DNA of 64,000 nt from CAYOUV01 sp963790075 (GTDB lineage Bacteria > Chloroflexota > Anaerolineae > Anaerolineales > Villigracilaceae), in assembly GCA_963790075.1 (NCBI GenBank), contig CAWBNG010000004.1, positions 992,001 through 1,056,000 of the forward strand, given 5' to 3'. Below, piece after piece: positions 16,227 through 24,443 of this stretch (the stretch's first letter is position 1; the number at the start of each line of letters is the position of its first letter). Under the pieces are notes generated by a model. That model searched no databases and had not been told where the DNA came from. It was given only the letters and a program-made list of their open reading frames with translations. Made by a program: the position numbers and the translations under genes.

Positions 16227-17705
16227 TCATCCAACATGCAGTTCTGTCACCTGGCGGAAATGAAAGCCGTAGATCGCGAAGGTGATTGCCAGCGGAAACA
16301 GGCGTGGCCGCCGGAACAAGGCCCAGAAAAAGAGCCGCCAGTACTGGGCACGTTCGACGCCGCGGATACCCAGTTGGTAGATGGAGCGCCACAGGGCCAG
16401 GACATATTGCGGTTCGAAAGGAACGCGAATTCTGGGTGGTTGGTACTCGCGCAGAAATGTCAAAACACGCTCGTAATAATATTTAGGTGCGTAGATATGG
16501 CTTAGAATTTCGCGGTAGCCTTCCTGCAATGGTTCCAGACCCATCCTGGGGATAATGTTGGTCGATCCATCCACGTTATCGCCGGAAAAGTCGTTGACCA
16601 GGCGGCCTTCTTTTTGCATGCGCTCGTACAGGCGCGTGCCCAAAGGTGCTTGCAGTAAGCCGACCATGGCGGTCACAATGCCGCTCTTTTGGATGAAATC
16701 GATCTGCTGTTGGAAGATGGAGGGGAAATCATTGTCGAAGCCGACGATGAAACCACCTTGAACCTGCAGACCTGCGCGCTGGAGTAGCTTGACGCTCTCC
16801 ACCAGGTCACGGCCTTTGTTTTGGTTCTTGCTGCATTCGATCAAACTGTCTTCATTAGGCGTCTCGATTCCGACGAAGACCGTATTGAACCCGGCTTGTG
16901 TCATGAGACGCATCAATTCTGGATCATCGGCCAGGTTGATGGAGGCTTCCGTGCTGAACGGCATACCAGCTTTGCCTTTACGCCATTCGATTAAGGCTGG
17001 CAGCAGATCAGACTTGATCTGCTTTTTGTTGCCAATAAAGTTGTCATCTACGAAGAAGATGCTTTTTCGCCAACCCAACGCATAAAGGCTGTCCAATTCG
17101 GCAATGATCTGCGCGGGAGTTTTGGTCCGCGGACGATGCCCCAACAAAGCGGTCACGTTGCAAAAGTCACAATTGAAGGGACAACCGCGCGAGAATTGAA
17201 TGCTGATCGTGTCGTAATATTTGAGATCCGCCAAATCCCAAAGTGGGACCGGGGTCTGGTGGATGTCGGGGAACACCTCGGAGGCGTAAACGCGTCTGGC
17301 CCGACCCTGTTCCAGGTCTTGTAAGAACGGGGCAAGGGTCTCCTCTGCCTCGTTCAACACAAAATAATCCACATCCGGAAATTGCTCGTGTTCCATGGTG
17401 AAGAGCGGACCACCTGCCACCACTTTCACGCCGGCTGTTTTGCAGCGTTTGATGACCGCTCGCGCTGATTCGCGTTGCACGATCATGGCGCTGACAAAGA
17501 CATAGTCAGCCCAATCTAACTCTTCTTCCGTAAGCTTGGTTACGTTGAGATCAGCCAGTCGTTTCTCCCATTCAGGGGGCAGCATGGCTGCAACCGTCAA
17601 CAGGCCCAATGGAGGCGCGCCGGCCTTCTTGTGGATGAACTTAAGCGCGTGTTTGAAACTCCAAAAGGTGTCTGGAAACTCGGGGTAAACAAGCAGGATT
17701 TTCAA
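16227..17705 (-). CDS. B12-binding-domain radical SAM protein (DUF4070-like C-terminus)
   Basis: 492 residues when started at TTG 17705, which has AAGGAGG 5 nt upstream; an ATG ten codons earlier has no such site. The N-terminal half is a cobalamin-binding-like Rossmann domain (KILLVYPEFPDTFW, GAPPLGLLTVAAMLP, VKVVAGGPLF). The radical SAM core has the cluster motif CPFNCDFC near residue 185, then FFVDDNFIGNKKQIK and a typical SAM-binding path. The tail (REILSHIYAPKYYYERVLTFLREY) matches DUF4070-type proteins. Such enzymes modify lipids or natural products; the substrate here is unknown. Confidence 0.88.
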   Translation of the reverse strand: MKILLVYPEFPDTFWSFKHALKFIHKKAGAPPLGLLTVAAMLPPEWEKRLADLNVTKLTEEELDWADYVFVSAMIVQRESARAVIKRCKTAGVKVVAGGPLFTMEHEQFPDVDYFVLNEAEETLAPFLQDLEQGRARRVYASEVFPDIHQTPVPLWDLADLKYYDTISIQFSRGCPFNCDFCNVTALLGHRPRTKTPAQIIAELDSLYALGWRKSIFFVDDNFIGNKKQIKSDLLPALIEWRKGKAGMPFSTEASINLADDPELMRLMTQAGFNTVFVGIETPNEDSLIECSKNQNKGRDLVESVKLLQRAGLQVQGGFIVGFDNDFPSIFQQQIDFIQKSGIVTAMVGLLQAPLGTRLYERMQKEGRLVNDFSGDNVDGSTNIIPRMGLEPLQEGYREILSHIYAPKYYYERVLTFLREYQPPRIRVPFEPQYVLALWRSIYQLGIRGVERAQYWRLFFWALFRRPRLFPLAITFAIYGFHFRQVTELHVG

Positions 17706-18004
17706 GGTTGCCTCCTTATGCCATTTGTAATTCATTAATTAATATATTGTATTTTTTCAATCCAGTCGACGGATAGATTTTGTTTCCATTCGTTGGACAA
17801 TCATAACTCTAAGCTGTAACATATACACTCGCCAAAGGAGTACTTGCTACAGGTCTCATAGACTGGTGTAGTTTGCCATATAAGAATATGATCGGATAGG
17901 CCAGGAATGTGAGCATATCCATAATAATAAAGAACAACTTTAGTTTCAATCTTTTTCTCCTTGGTAATCATAAAACGATACGTGTAACTTCGTCGCGTAA
18001 ATAC

Positions 18005-18196
18005 TCAATTACCTTTTCTTTTCGTTTTATTCGATCCGCTGGCAGGATTTTGCCCACCTCTCAGGGGATTGGACTCATTTTTATTTACCAGTGACTGTAC
18101 TGTTGAGCTCTCGTTTGGGTGGGTATTGGATGAACCGCTGCTATTCGCTTTCGACTTTGTTTTTGGTTTGCGTTTGCTGACGCCTTTGCGTCCCAT
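18005..18196 (-). CDS. small lysine/serine-rich basic protein
   Basis: 63 residues with AAGGAG 6 nt before the ATG. The sequence is of low complexity: MGRKGVSKRKPKTKSKANS at the start, an N/S-rich middle and a basic end GSNKTKRKGN. No hydrophobic segment and no family recognised. It is likely disordered and could bind nucleic acid. It is 80 bp downstream of the 232-residue hypothetical protein gene on the same strand. Confidence 0.6.
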   Translation of the reverse strand: MGRKGVSKRKPKTKSKANSSGSSNTHPNESSTVQSLVNKNESNPLRGGQNPASGSNKTKRKGN

Positions 18197-18276
18197 TCGT
18201 TTCTCCTTACTTAATTGGTATCTATTGAATTGCGGTAATGATTGATCTTTGGCAGAGTGTGTTCTTGGTGTTGAAA

Positions 18277-18963
18277 CTAGCCTTTTGCCTTATCAAATAA
18301 TTTCTTTATGTGTTTTATTCGCTGTTGATTAGCCTCATACGTCGCTACCCGTTTATTGAATTTATCCTCGTCAATGACCACAATGTCGGGCTGACCTTGA
18401 GCTGCGAGTTTTTCGGCAACCTCATCTCTGAGTTGAATATCATCGAAGACCTTCAAGAAAGCTCCAACGCCTTGGTCAACCAGCGTTTGTTCATCAATAC
18501 TCTGATCATTAATTGATGTTGTTGGATTCGTTTGCGAATTTACCCACGCAGGTACCAGCTGATCGTTATAGACAACCCCGACGAACAGTCGGTCGCCATC
18601 CAGGAATGGGAAATCGATGTGGGTTGGTAATTTCCCGAGCTGGCCGCGGTCCAGGATAAAGGCGTAACGCAGACCTTCGCTGTTGCAAGACACTACTTGC
18701 ACTTGTAGTTCGTTTGCGAGATCAAGTAATACTCGTGGATCGAAGTAATCACTGAAAGCGATGGATGTATGCCTGGCGAGATATCTGTTATTAAGTACGC
18801 CAAAAAGTACCACCATTCCGGTGCTTGGATCTTGTGTTAAGCGCCAGCGTTTAAATCGAGGTATCAATCCCCACTTAGTCAGAATTATCGATACCTGAGC
18901 CCTGATTTGGTGGGCTTTTTGATCAAAATAATGTGGATCAAATGTCTGCGTCGTCATCATCAT
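18277..18963 (-). CDS. hypothetical protein of about 228 residues
   Basis: No family recognised. The sequence looks globular and cytosolic: WGLIPRFKRWRLTQDPSTGMVVLFGVLN, then FDPRVLLDLANELQVQVVSCNSEGLRYAFILDRGQLG, then a linker and a charged C-terminal helix (NQQRIKHIKKLFDKAKG). Its start lies inside the end of the upstream lipoprotein gene: the ATG ATG ATG that opens it is the GAT GAT GAT aspartate run of that protein read one base off. The overlap suggests translational coupling. It is the third gene of a CBS / lipoprotein / hypothetical operon. Confidence 0.75.
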   Translation of the reverse strand: MMMTTQTFDPHYFDQKAHQIRAQVSIILTKWGLIPRFKRWRLTQDPSTGMVVLFGVLNNRYLARHTSIAFSDYFDPRVLLDLANELQVQVVSCNSEGLRYAFILDRGQLGKLPTHIDFPFLDGDRLFVGVVYNDQLVPAWVNSQTNPTTSINDQSIDEQTLVDQGVGAFLKVFDDIQLRDEVAEKLAAQGQPDIVVIDEDKFNKRVATYEANQQRIKHIKKLFDKAKG

Positions 18964-19867
18964 CTTTCTTATCACTGATTAACAATTTGCGTTTGACTTC
19001 ATCGAGCCACTTACGTACCTGGTCATCCGGCTTGGTTAGCTGATAACGGTTCTCGACAATTTCATTATCAAGATAGGGTAGTTCATCATCTTGGCGTCGA
19101 TCGATAACTTCAGCCACCGGAGCTTGGAACTCGTCAACGGGACCTTCCGCGATACTTTGGTTGGCTTGTCGAATCCTTAACCAGCGCCAGAATCCCCATA
19201 AGGCCAAACCCGCAAATAGCACCATGAAGATTGGAAGGCACCACGCCCACAGAAACCCAATCGGACCTTGTCTTTGTTCATCGCGTTGGCGTGCCTGGTC
19301 GGCATACCATTGGGAGGTGGCTGCTGCAGCCCGGGTCTGCGTGGCGATTTGATTGGCCTCGGCGGTTTGTGTGCTGGCGGCAATGTCATTTTTGTTTTGT
19401 TGAATCAACAGAGCCTCTGCACCTGATGTCGCCATATCTGCCACCTGGGTCTGACGAATCGCATCTTGGGTCAATGCGGCGCTTTGCGTCGAACCGGCAG
19501 AATTCAAGGTAGCTTGCGCATTGGCGCGTACAATAGCGGCGGTGGCCGCTATCTGGCCGGCGATGACATTGGCACTGTTTTGATCCTGGGTTTGGACTGC
19601 ATTCAGCGTTGCATTGGCTGAATTTAAGGTAGCCAAGGCATTAGCGCGCATGATTTCGGCGGTGGCTGCCGCTTGATTGTCAGCATTATTCTTAACCTGG
19701 GTTAGCGCAGCTGCCCGAGTTGCCTGGTCACTGGCTCTGTCAGGCGGATTGGAGATGGCAGCGTTGGTCGCGTAGGGGGTACTCAGCAGCGGCCCACAGC
19801 CGGTCAGGGTTAACAGCAACACAAATACCAGTACCCCAATGAAACCGAGGTGCAAATTGGGGTGCAT
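18938..19867 (-). CDS. lipoprotein with Ala/Thr/Asn repeat region and transmembrane segment
   Basis: 309 residues. The signal peptide ends in the lipobox LTGC (cysteine 24). Residues about 45-195 are an Ala/Thr/Gln/Asn-rich stretch with an internal repeat: AATAEIMRANALATLNSA recurs as AATAAIVRANAQATLNSA about 40 residues later. The region should be a long helix or coiled coil. A hydrophobic segment (FLWAWCLPIFMVLFAGLALW) near residue 205 is followed by a cytosolic-type acidic domain ending in five aspartates. The lipobox and the later helix together would give a periplasm-facing or cell-surface loop. Function unknown. Confidence 0.75.
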   Translation of the reverse strand: MHPNLHLGFIGVLVFVLLLTLTGCGPLLSTPYATNAAISNPPDRASDQATRAAALTQVKNNADNQAAATAEIMRANALATLNSANATLNAVQTQDQNSANVIAGQIAATAAIVRANAQATLNSAGSTQSAALTQDAIRQTQVADMATSGAEALLIQQNKNDIAASTQTAEANQIATQTRAAAATSQWYADQARQRDEQRQGPIGFLWAWCLPIFMVLFAGLALWGFWRWLRIRQANQSIAEGPVDEFQAPVAEVIDRRQDDELPYLDNEIVENRYQLTKPDDQVRKWLDEVKRKLLISDKKDDDDDADI

Positions 19868-19878
19868 CGATCTCTCTC

Positions 19879-20313
19879 TTACTTCGCGTTGGACCGCGAA
19901 ATTCCTTTTACCAAAGCCGCAGTTTTTACTGGCTGATCGACGCGCGTCGCAACATCCGCCTGGGCAATAATCCCAAGAATCTTGTCGTCATTGTCAACTA
20001 CCGGGATGCGGCGTAACTGGAGCCGGGACATTGTATCCAAGGCTGTTTGCAAATCATCCTCAGCATGGCAGCTTACTACCTTGCGCGTCATCACCGCTTC
20101 GACTTTTGTGGTTTTAGCTTCGCGCTCTTCGGCTATAATTTTTAAAGCCAGATCCCGATCGGTCACCATACCGATCAGTTTTTTTGTCTGCTCATTCTCG
20201 ATAACCGGTACCGAACCGATATTATTGTCTTTCATCAGCGCCGCTGCTTTTGCCACAGTATCTTTTGGAAAGCAGCACACGGGGTTTTTCGTCATCACTT
20301 CATTACATTGCAT
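19879..20313 (-). CDS. tandem CBS-domain protein
   Basis: A 144-residue protein made of two CBS modules: VMTKNPVCCFPKDTVAKAAALM to GMVTDRDLALKI, and VMTRKVVSCHAEDDLQTALDTM to LGIIAQADVATR. CBS pairs bind adenine nucleotides and sense energy state. I start at ATG 20313 (GAGGAG 10 nt upstream) although the frame is open further. It begins a same-strand group with the repeat lipoprotein 11 bp downstream. Confidence 0.9.
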   Translation of the reverse strand: MQCNEVMTKNPVCCFPKDTVAKAAALMKDNNIGSVPVIENEQTKKLIGMVTDRDLALKIIAEEREAKTTKVEAVMTRKVVSCHAEDDLQTALDTMSRLQLRRIPVVDNDDKILGIIAQADVATRVDQPVKTAALVKGISRSNAK

Positions 20314-20415
20314 GCTTAAATTTCTCCTCTCTTGGATTTTAATCAACCCTTTTCTGGTAGAGTATTGAGAGCCAGCTTGCTTGGCCGGCTCTCCTGGTGG
20401 CATCGATGGGCAGCT

Positions 20416-20574
20416 CTAGATGACCCCTAAGAGCTTCAAAACAATCAGAATGACCGCAATGACAAGTAAAACGTGAACAACATTGCCTGTGCGTGGAAAG
20501 CCAGAGAATACATTTGGGCCGAAGTAACCGAGCAACCAAAGCACAATGAGAATTACAATGATCCAGGTAAGCAT
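20416..20574 (-). CDS. lmo0937-type small membrane protein, 52 residues
   Basis: AAGGAG stands 7 nt before ATG 20574. The protein is two hydrophobic helices around a short GYFGPNVFSGFPRTGN loop (starts MLTWIIVILIVLWLLG). This matches the lmo0937/DUF5670 family of tiny membrane proteins, which often cluster with stress genes. It lies between dodecin and the CBS gene. Confidence 0.75.
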   Translation of the reverse strand: MLTWIIVILIVLWLLGYFGPNVFSGFPRTGNVVHVLLVIAVILIVLKLLGVI

Positions 20575-20711
20575 GAGATTTCTCCTTATTAACTCGAGAA
20601 AATGTTCTTTGCACGATCGTCAACTTGTGGTAAATACACTCAATGAATCAGGTTCGCGGGATTCGCTTTAGGATTGCAACAGGCGGGGTATCCAGCTGGA
20701 ATTCATCCAAA

Positions 20712-20918
20712 TCAGTCGTCGATAAGGAATGTAACCTTCAATTGGACGCGGTATTCCGTGATTTGTCCTTTATTGTCCAGTTTGACCTGCTGATCCTGGA
20801 CCCATGCGGACTTGAGGTTCCTGAGCGTTTTTTGTGAGCGTGCGATGCCCTCCTTGATGGCGTCATCAAAACTCTTCGGAGATGACACGATGATTTCAGT
20901 TACTTTTGCGACTGTCAT
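20712..20918 (-). CDS. dodecin family flavin-binding protein
   Basis: A 68-residue protein with the dodecin fold pattern: VAKVTEIIVSSPKSFDDAIKEGIARSQKTLRNLKSAWVQDQ and an alternating strand end. Dodecins assemble into hollow dodecamers that store or buffer flavins and protect from their photoreactivity. AAGGAG is 8 nt before the ATG. It is preceded by the best-conserved copy of the 70-bp promoter element, whose predicted start site gives a leader of about 57 nt. Confidence 0.9.
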   Translation of the reverse strand: MTVAKVTEIIVSSPKSFDDAIKEGIARSQKTLRNLKSAWVQDQQVKLDNKGQITEYRVQLKVTFLIDD

Positions 20919-20981
20919 AGAAATACTCCTTTTTTCTGGCTGGTAATGGGTTCAGGTATATTTAATTTCTTTGCTATTTTC

Positions 20982-21050
20982 ATTATAGAATACTCACTCC
21001 CCAGCCGCATCCATCGACCGGGGAGTATTGCTCTCCGCCACTTGGGGGAG
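20982..21050 (-). promoter_or_regulatory. 70-bp promoter element, copy A (dodecin)
   Basis: Read on the minus strand: CTCCCCCAAGTGGCGGAG (21050-21033), then ACTCCCC...GGGGAGT as an inverted repeat (21026-20996), then TATAAT (20987-20982). Copies B-G share this order and spacing. It lies directly upstream of the dodecin gene. Confidence 0.8.
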
Positions 21051-21074
21051 GAGAGCTGAGGGTGATTTGTATCC

Positions 21075-21632
21075 CTATTTCTTTTCTGGAGGAACTGTCT
21101 CTGTTTTGAGGAGTTCATCAAACAGAGATCGATAATAAATCATTGACTGCCTTAATTCTTCGGTACCTGCCTGGTGGTTCTCGTTTTTGAGCGCGATCGC
21201 GCGCGCAGCACGATAATTATTTACCAAAGCTGGATACTGGACTGAGATATCGGCCGCCCGCTGTTCAAAATCAGATACTGGATAGTCACGAAGCTGCATG
21301 ACCTCCATGATCAGGTGGTCGGCCTCAACATTTGCCTGTCCTGGTTGGTCGACAAATTTGGCTTGGATTGCAGTCCATTCAGCCTGATATCGCTGGCGTT
21401 CGGGTTCGGAAAGTGAACGAATCTTCAAAGTATCAACATGCTTCTGTCGTTCTTCCAGCTCCGTTTGGGCTTCCTTCTCGCTCCCCGCATTCTCCACGGT
21501 GCGATCATACTCAGACCCAAATTTATTTTGGAACCGCTCTGAACGTTTACGGCGGGCAAAAATCGGCCCTAATATGGCGCCAATGATCACCAGGACCAGA
21601 ACAACAGCGATGATTAGATATGTAGTATTCAT
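21075..21632 (-). CDS. single-pass membrane protein with helical cytosolic domain
   Basis: 185 residues. One N-terminal hydrophobic helix (TYLIIAVVLVLVIIGAILGPIFA) is followed by RRKRSERF and a charged, mostly helical domain (ELEERQKHVDTLKIRSLSEPERQRYQAEW, later YPALVNNYRAARAIALK). This architecture recurs in many bacteria beside stress genes but has no assigned role. AAGGAG precedes the ATG. Unlike its neighbours it has no copy of the 70-bp element upstream. Confidence 0.75.
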   Translation of the reverse strand: MNTTYLIIAVVLVLVIIGAILGPIFARRKRSERFQNKFGSEYDRTVENAGSEKEAQTELEERQKHVDTLKIRSLSEPERQRYQAEWTAIQAKFVDQPGQANVEADHLIMEVMQLRDYPVSDFEQRAADISVQYPALVNNYRAARAIALKNENHQAGTEELRQSMIYYRSLFDELLKTETVPPEKK

Positions 21633-21716
21633 GATAAGTCTCCTTTTTGACTTATGAAAATGCTATTGGAAGGACTGCTCACCTATTTACAGCCTTCTTT
21701 GATACACACGGTATGT

Positions 21717-22127
21717 TTATCGGCGTCGACCTAACAGGAGGCCCAAAACAAACGGGACGAGTAAAACCCCGAGGAAGAAACCAAGGTTATATGGGTTCCC
21801 ATCGTTATGTACCTCGTACATCCACGCATCCTTGTGAAGGAATGAAAGGATCAACGTTACCGGGGAAATGATCCCATGCCATAATCCCATCCAGATACCG
21901 GCCGGACTACCGTACTGGTCGGGCGTATTGACCATTGGATTCGGACCCGGCGCATAGACTTGTAGACTTACACCGGGCACATTGATTTGACCATTCGGAA
22001 CAGGCGTGCCGGTTATTGAATTTGGGACAGGCGTATTTATTGGTGTGAATGTGCCGGGAGTACTACAACCCGCGGCTACGCCAAGCATGGTAGCCAACAA
22101 AACGAAAACGAACAGTTTTTTCTTCAT
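21717..22127 (-). CDS. lipoprotein with C-terminal membrane segments
   Basis: 136 residues: signal peptide with lipobox VAAGC (cysteine 21), a proline/threonine-rich linker, then WMGLWHGIISPVTLILSFL and YNLGFFLGVLLVPFVLGLLLGRRR, two hydrophobic stretches near the end. The WHGIISPVTLI segment belongs to a widespread family without known function. It has its own copy of the 70-bp promoter element (copy B) with a leader of about 88 nt. Confidence 0.75.
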   Translation of the reverse strand: MKKKLFVFVLLATMLGVAAGCSTPGTFTPINTPVPNSITGTPVPNGQINVPGVSLQVYAPGPNPMVNTPDQYGSPAGIWMGLWHGIISPVTLILSFLHKDAWMYEVHNDGNPYNLGFFLGVLLVPFVLGLLLGRRR

Positions 22128-22221
22128 CTCTTACCTCTGTATTTATTAATCGGATCGACGTGTTGCATCCAGGAGCCATTACAGACGTGAAAACCGTACA
22201 GGCGAAAAGTGTTCTTCTGTC

Positions 22222-22290
22222 ATTCTACAATCAACACTCCCCAGCCGCATCCATCGACCGGGGAGTATTGCTCTCCGCCACTTGGGGGAG
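22222..22290 (-). promoter_or_regulatory. 70-bp promoter element, copy B (lipoprotein 21717-22127)
   Basis: Identical to copy A through the two GC-rich blocks. It then runs TTGATTG into TAGAAT (22227-22222). The gene start is 95 bp downstream. Confidence 0.8.
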
Positions 22291-22306
22291 GCTTTGGATA
22301 AGTGGT

Positions 22307-22957
22307 TTAACCTGCCAGCTGTGGTGCCGCTTTTCCTCTAAACAAAAAGGTCAGCACAAACCCTGCGAGAAATCCGCCAATGTGTGCCATAAAAGCCACG
22401 CCGCCGGTGTCCGCTGTATTGGCAATCGAACCGATGCCGCTAAAAAATTGCAGGACGATCCAGAGTCCAATAACGATCAGCGCAGGTACTTGGATTACCT
22501 GTTGACCCTGCAATACTCTGACCCTTCCTTGCGGGAACATCAAAATGTATGCACCCAACACCCCCGCAATTGCCCCTGAGGCTCCCAAATTCGGTAAGTT
22601 TGAGCCTACATTGAAAACCAGTTGGGCAAGTGTTGCTGCAAGCCCACAGAGCAAATAGAAGATGATGTACTTGATGTGCCCGAAACGATCTTCGACATTG
22701 TCGCCGAAGATCCATAAGTAAAGCATATTGCCTCCCAGGTGGACCCATCCAACATGCATGAACATGGACGTGAAGAGGGTAAGAATGTCAGCGCCGGGAT
22801 TGGCTAGAAAGCGGCTGGGGACAAAGGCCCACTTAATAATAAAAGCGTCACCGCCGCCCAATTCGACCAGGAAGAACAGGACGTTCAGGGCGATCAAGGC
22901 ATAGGTGACCAGCGGAACCGTTCTACGAGCACTATCATCGTCACCAATGGGCATCAT
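22307..22957 (-). CDS. rhomboid family intramembrane serine protease
   Basis: 216 residues, six hydrophobic helices. Catalytic signature GASGAIAG (serine in helix 4) and histidine in MAHIGGF (helix 6); the L1-loop HVGWVHLGGNMLYLWIFGDNVEDRFG is typical. Rhomboids cut transmembrane substrates within the bilayer. The start is the first of two ATGs with GAGGAG about 10 nt upstream. It has its own element (copy C). Confidence 0.93.
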   Translation of the reverse strand: MMPIGDDDSARRTVPLVTYALIALNVLFFLVELGGGDAFIIKWAFVPSRFLANPGADILTLFTSMFMHVGWVHLGGNMLYLWIFGDNVEDRFGHIKYIIFYLLCGLAATLAQLVFNVGSNLPNLGASGAIAGVLGAYILMFPQGRVRVLQGQQVIQVPALIVIGLWIVLQFFSGIGSIANTADTGGVAFMAHIGGFLAGFVLTFLFRGKAAPQLAG

Positions 22958-23003
22958 AGCTATTTTTCTCCTCTAATTGATTAGAAAAATCACTGCTTTA
23001 TGT

Positions 23004-23072
23004 ATCCTACAGCGAACACTCCCAGACTCATTCATCCACCGGGGAGTGTTCGTTTATGCCACTTTGGGGGGT
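23004..23072 (-). promoter_or_regulatory. 70-bp promoter element, copy C (rhomboid)
   Basis: The most diverged of the well-formed copies. The CGGAG part of the upstream block is lost (CCCCCCAAAGTGGCATAAA), but ACTCCCC...GGGAGT and TTCGCTGTAGGAT are kept. The -10 box is TAGGAT at 23009-23004. Confidence 0.72.
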
Positions 23073-23149
23073 AATCTCCAAATGGATAATGCAAGCGCGC
23101 CATTAAGCGCTTGTCTTGTTGGTCGAAAATTTTGGATCGTTAAATCAGG

Positions 23150-23380
23150 TTATTTGCCGGCGCGGATCTCGGAGCCTTTAAATGGAGCACCGAAGAGCGG
23201 TGCGAGCACGCAGAAATCAAATATGCCAGCAGCGAGAGGCACTAATCCAATGAGCGTCACGATGATTCCGGTTGTCGTGTTGGCGATGACAAAAAAGCCC
23301 AATATGACCAGAACAACGCCTGCCACGATGCGTACAATACGACCATTCCTCGAAGCCATGAAAGAGATAAACGGGTTCAT
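23150..23380 (-). CDS. DUF2892/YgaP-like small inner membrane protein
   Basis: 76 residues, two hydrophobic helices: RIVRIVAGVVLVILGFFVIA and IIVTLIGLVPLAAGIFDFCVLAPLFG. The pattern matches DUF2892 proteins, including the C-terminal membrane part of YgaP, with the conserved cysteine in the second helix end. AAGGAG is 9 nt before the ATG. It is preceded by copy D of the element. Confidence 0.85.
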   Translation of the reverse strand: MNPFISFMASRNGRIVRIVAGVVLVILGFFVIANTTTGIIVTLIGLVPLAAGIFDFCVLAPLFGAPFKGSEIRAGK

Positions 23381-23414
23381 TTTTTTTTACTCCTTTTGAT
23401 TTGTCCTATAGTTA

Positions 23415-23483
23415 ATCTTACAATGAACTCTTCCAGAGTGTATCCGTCGGATGGGGAGTGTGCCCCTCCGCCACTTGGGGGAG
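23415..23483 (-). promoter_or_regulatory. 70-bp promoter element, copy D (DUF2892 protein)
   Basis: The upstream block is the full CTCCCCCAAGTGGCGGAG. ACTCCCC is present, its partner arm is degraded (GGAAGAG), and the end is TTCATTGTAAGAT with TAAGAT at 23420-23415. Confidence 0.75.
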
Positions 23484-23527
23484 ATCTCGAGATCGCTGAT
23501 ACTTCCACCCGATGTAGCCTAACGACA

Positions 23528-24442
23528 TCATTCGTCTGGCATTTGCTGTGGCTGCTGTTTCAATTGATAATAAGAAACGCTTAAATACGCGCCAAAGAGA
23601 AAGATGATACCGCTCAGATACGCCCAGGCCAGGAAAACGATAATTGCGGTCACAGAACCATATATCAGGTTCGATACGGAAATGTAGGTTGATATAAAAT
23701 ATAAAAAGGCTTTCTTGGCAAGTTCCCAGAGCAGGCCGGCGCCAATCGCGCCGGGTATTAACTCATGCCAGGTGGAATCTCCATGTGGGAGTATGGTGTA
23801 GATTGCCATGAAAAAGATAACATCGAGCAAGATAGCCAAGATTAATCCGGTAGTATTACTCACCGTCTGAATAATTTGTGCAGGCAACCAGATGTGGATG
23901 TTGGCAATCATACTGCTGGCAAATGAAGCCATGAAGATGATTGGGCCAACAAAGACCAGTACAAATATTATGGCCAGGCTGCGCCGCTTCCAGACAGGAT
24001 TTCTTCGTTTATTTTCCCAAATATTATTGAGGGTATGGGTGATCGTGTAAAAAATGGTAGAAGCAGACCAGATCAAACCGATTAAAGCCACAATGGTAAC
24101 TGGTCCACGTGCCTGGATGATTTCGTCAAAATTCCTCCCCAACAACTGACCCAGAGCCGGTGCAATAAATTCCAGCCTTTGAATGATGACGTACTGATCC
24201 ATTACCGATCCGATGCCGAAACTGGCAATAGCGATACTCAAAAGAGTTAGGGGAAAGAGAGAAAAGACTGAAAAGTATGCAATTGCTGCAGCTGAAATCG
24301 CCGAATCAGGCTTTAAGGCTTCTCTGGTTGCATCCGTCAATATCCCAAACCAACCATGCGTCCACTCATCAAACTTTTGAACACAGCGGATAGCCCGTTG
24401 CCAAAATTGATGAATATCTCTAGCTAATTTGGGTACGGCCAA
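23528..24442 (-). CDS. YihY/BrkB family membrane protein
   Basis: About 304 residues, six hydrophobic helices. Family features are DSAISAAAIAYFSVFSLFPLTLLSIAIASFGIG, IWSASTIFYTITHTLNNIWE and a C-terminal WAYLSGIIFLFGAYLSVSY. This family was once misnamed ribonuclease BN; its true role is uncertain. The likely start is TTG 24442, one base after the stop of the upstream AI-2E gene and behind AGGGAGAG. The longer reading to 24499 overlaps that gene. Confidence 0.87.
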   Translation of the reverse strand: MAVPKLARDIHQFWQRAIRCVQKFDEWTHGWFGILTDATREALKPDSAISAAAIAYFSVFSLFPLTLLSIAIASFGIGSVMDQYVIIQRLEFIAPALGQLLGRNFDEIIQARGPVTIVALIGLIWSASTIFYTITHTLNNIWENKRRNPVWKRRSLAIIFVLVFVGPIIFMASFASSMIANIHIWLPAQIIQTVSNTTGLILAILLDVIFFMAIYTILPHGDSTWHELIPGAIGAGLLWELAKKAFLYFISTYISVSNLIYGSVTAIIVFLAWAYLSGIIFLFGAYLSVSYYQLKQQPQQMPDE

Positions 24443-24443
24443 C

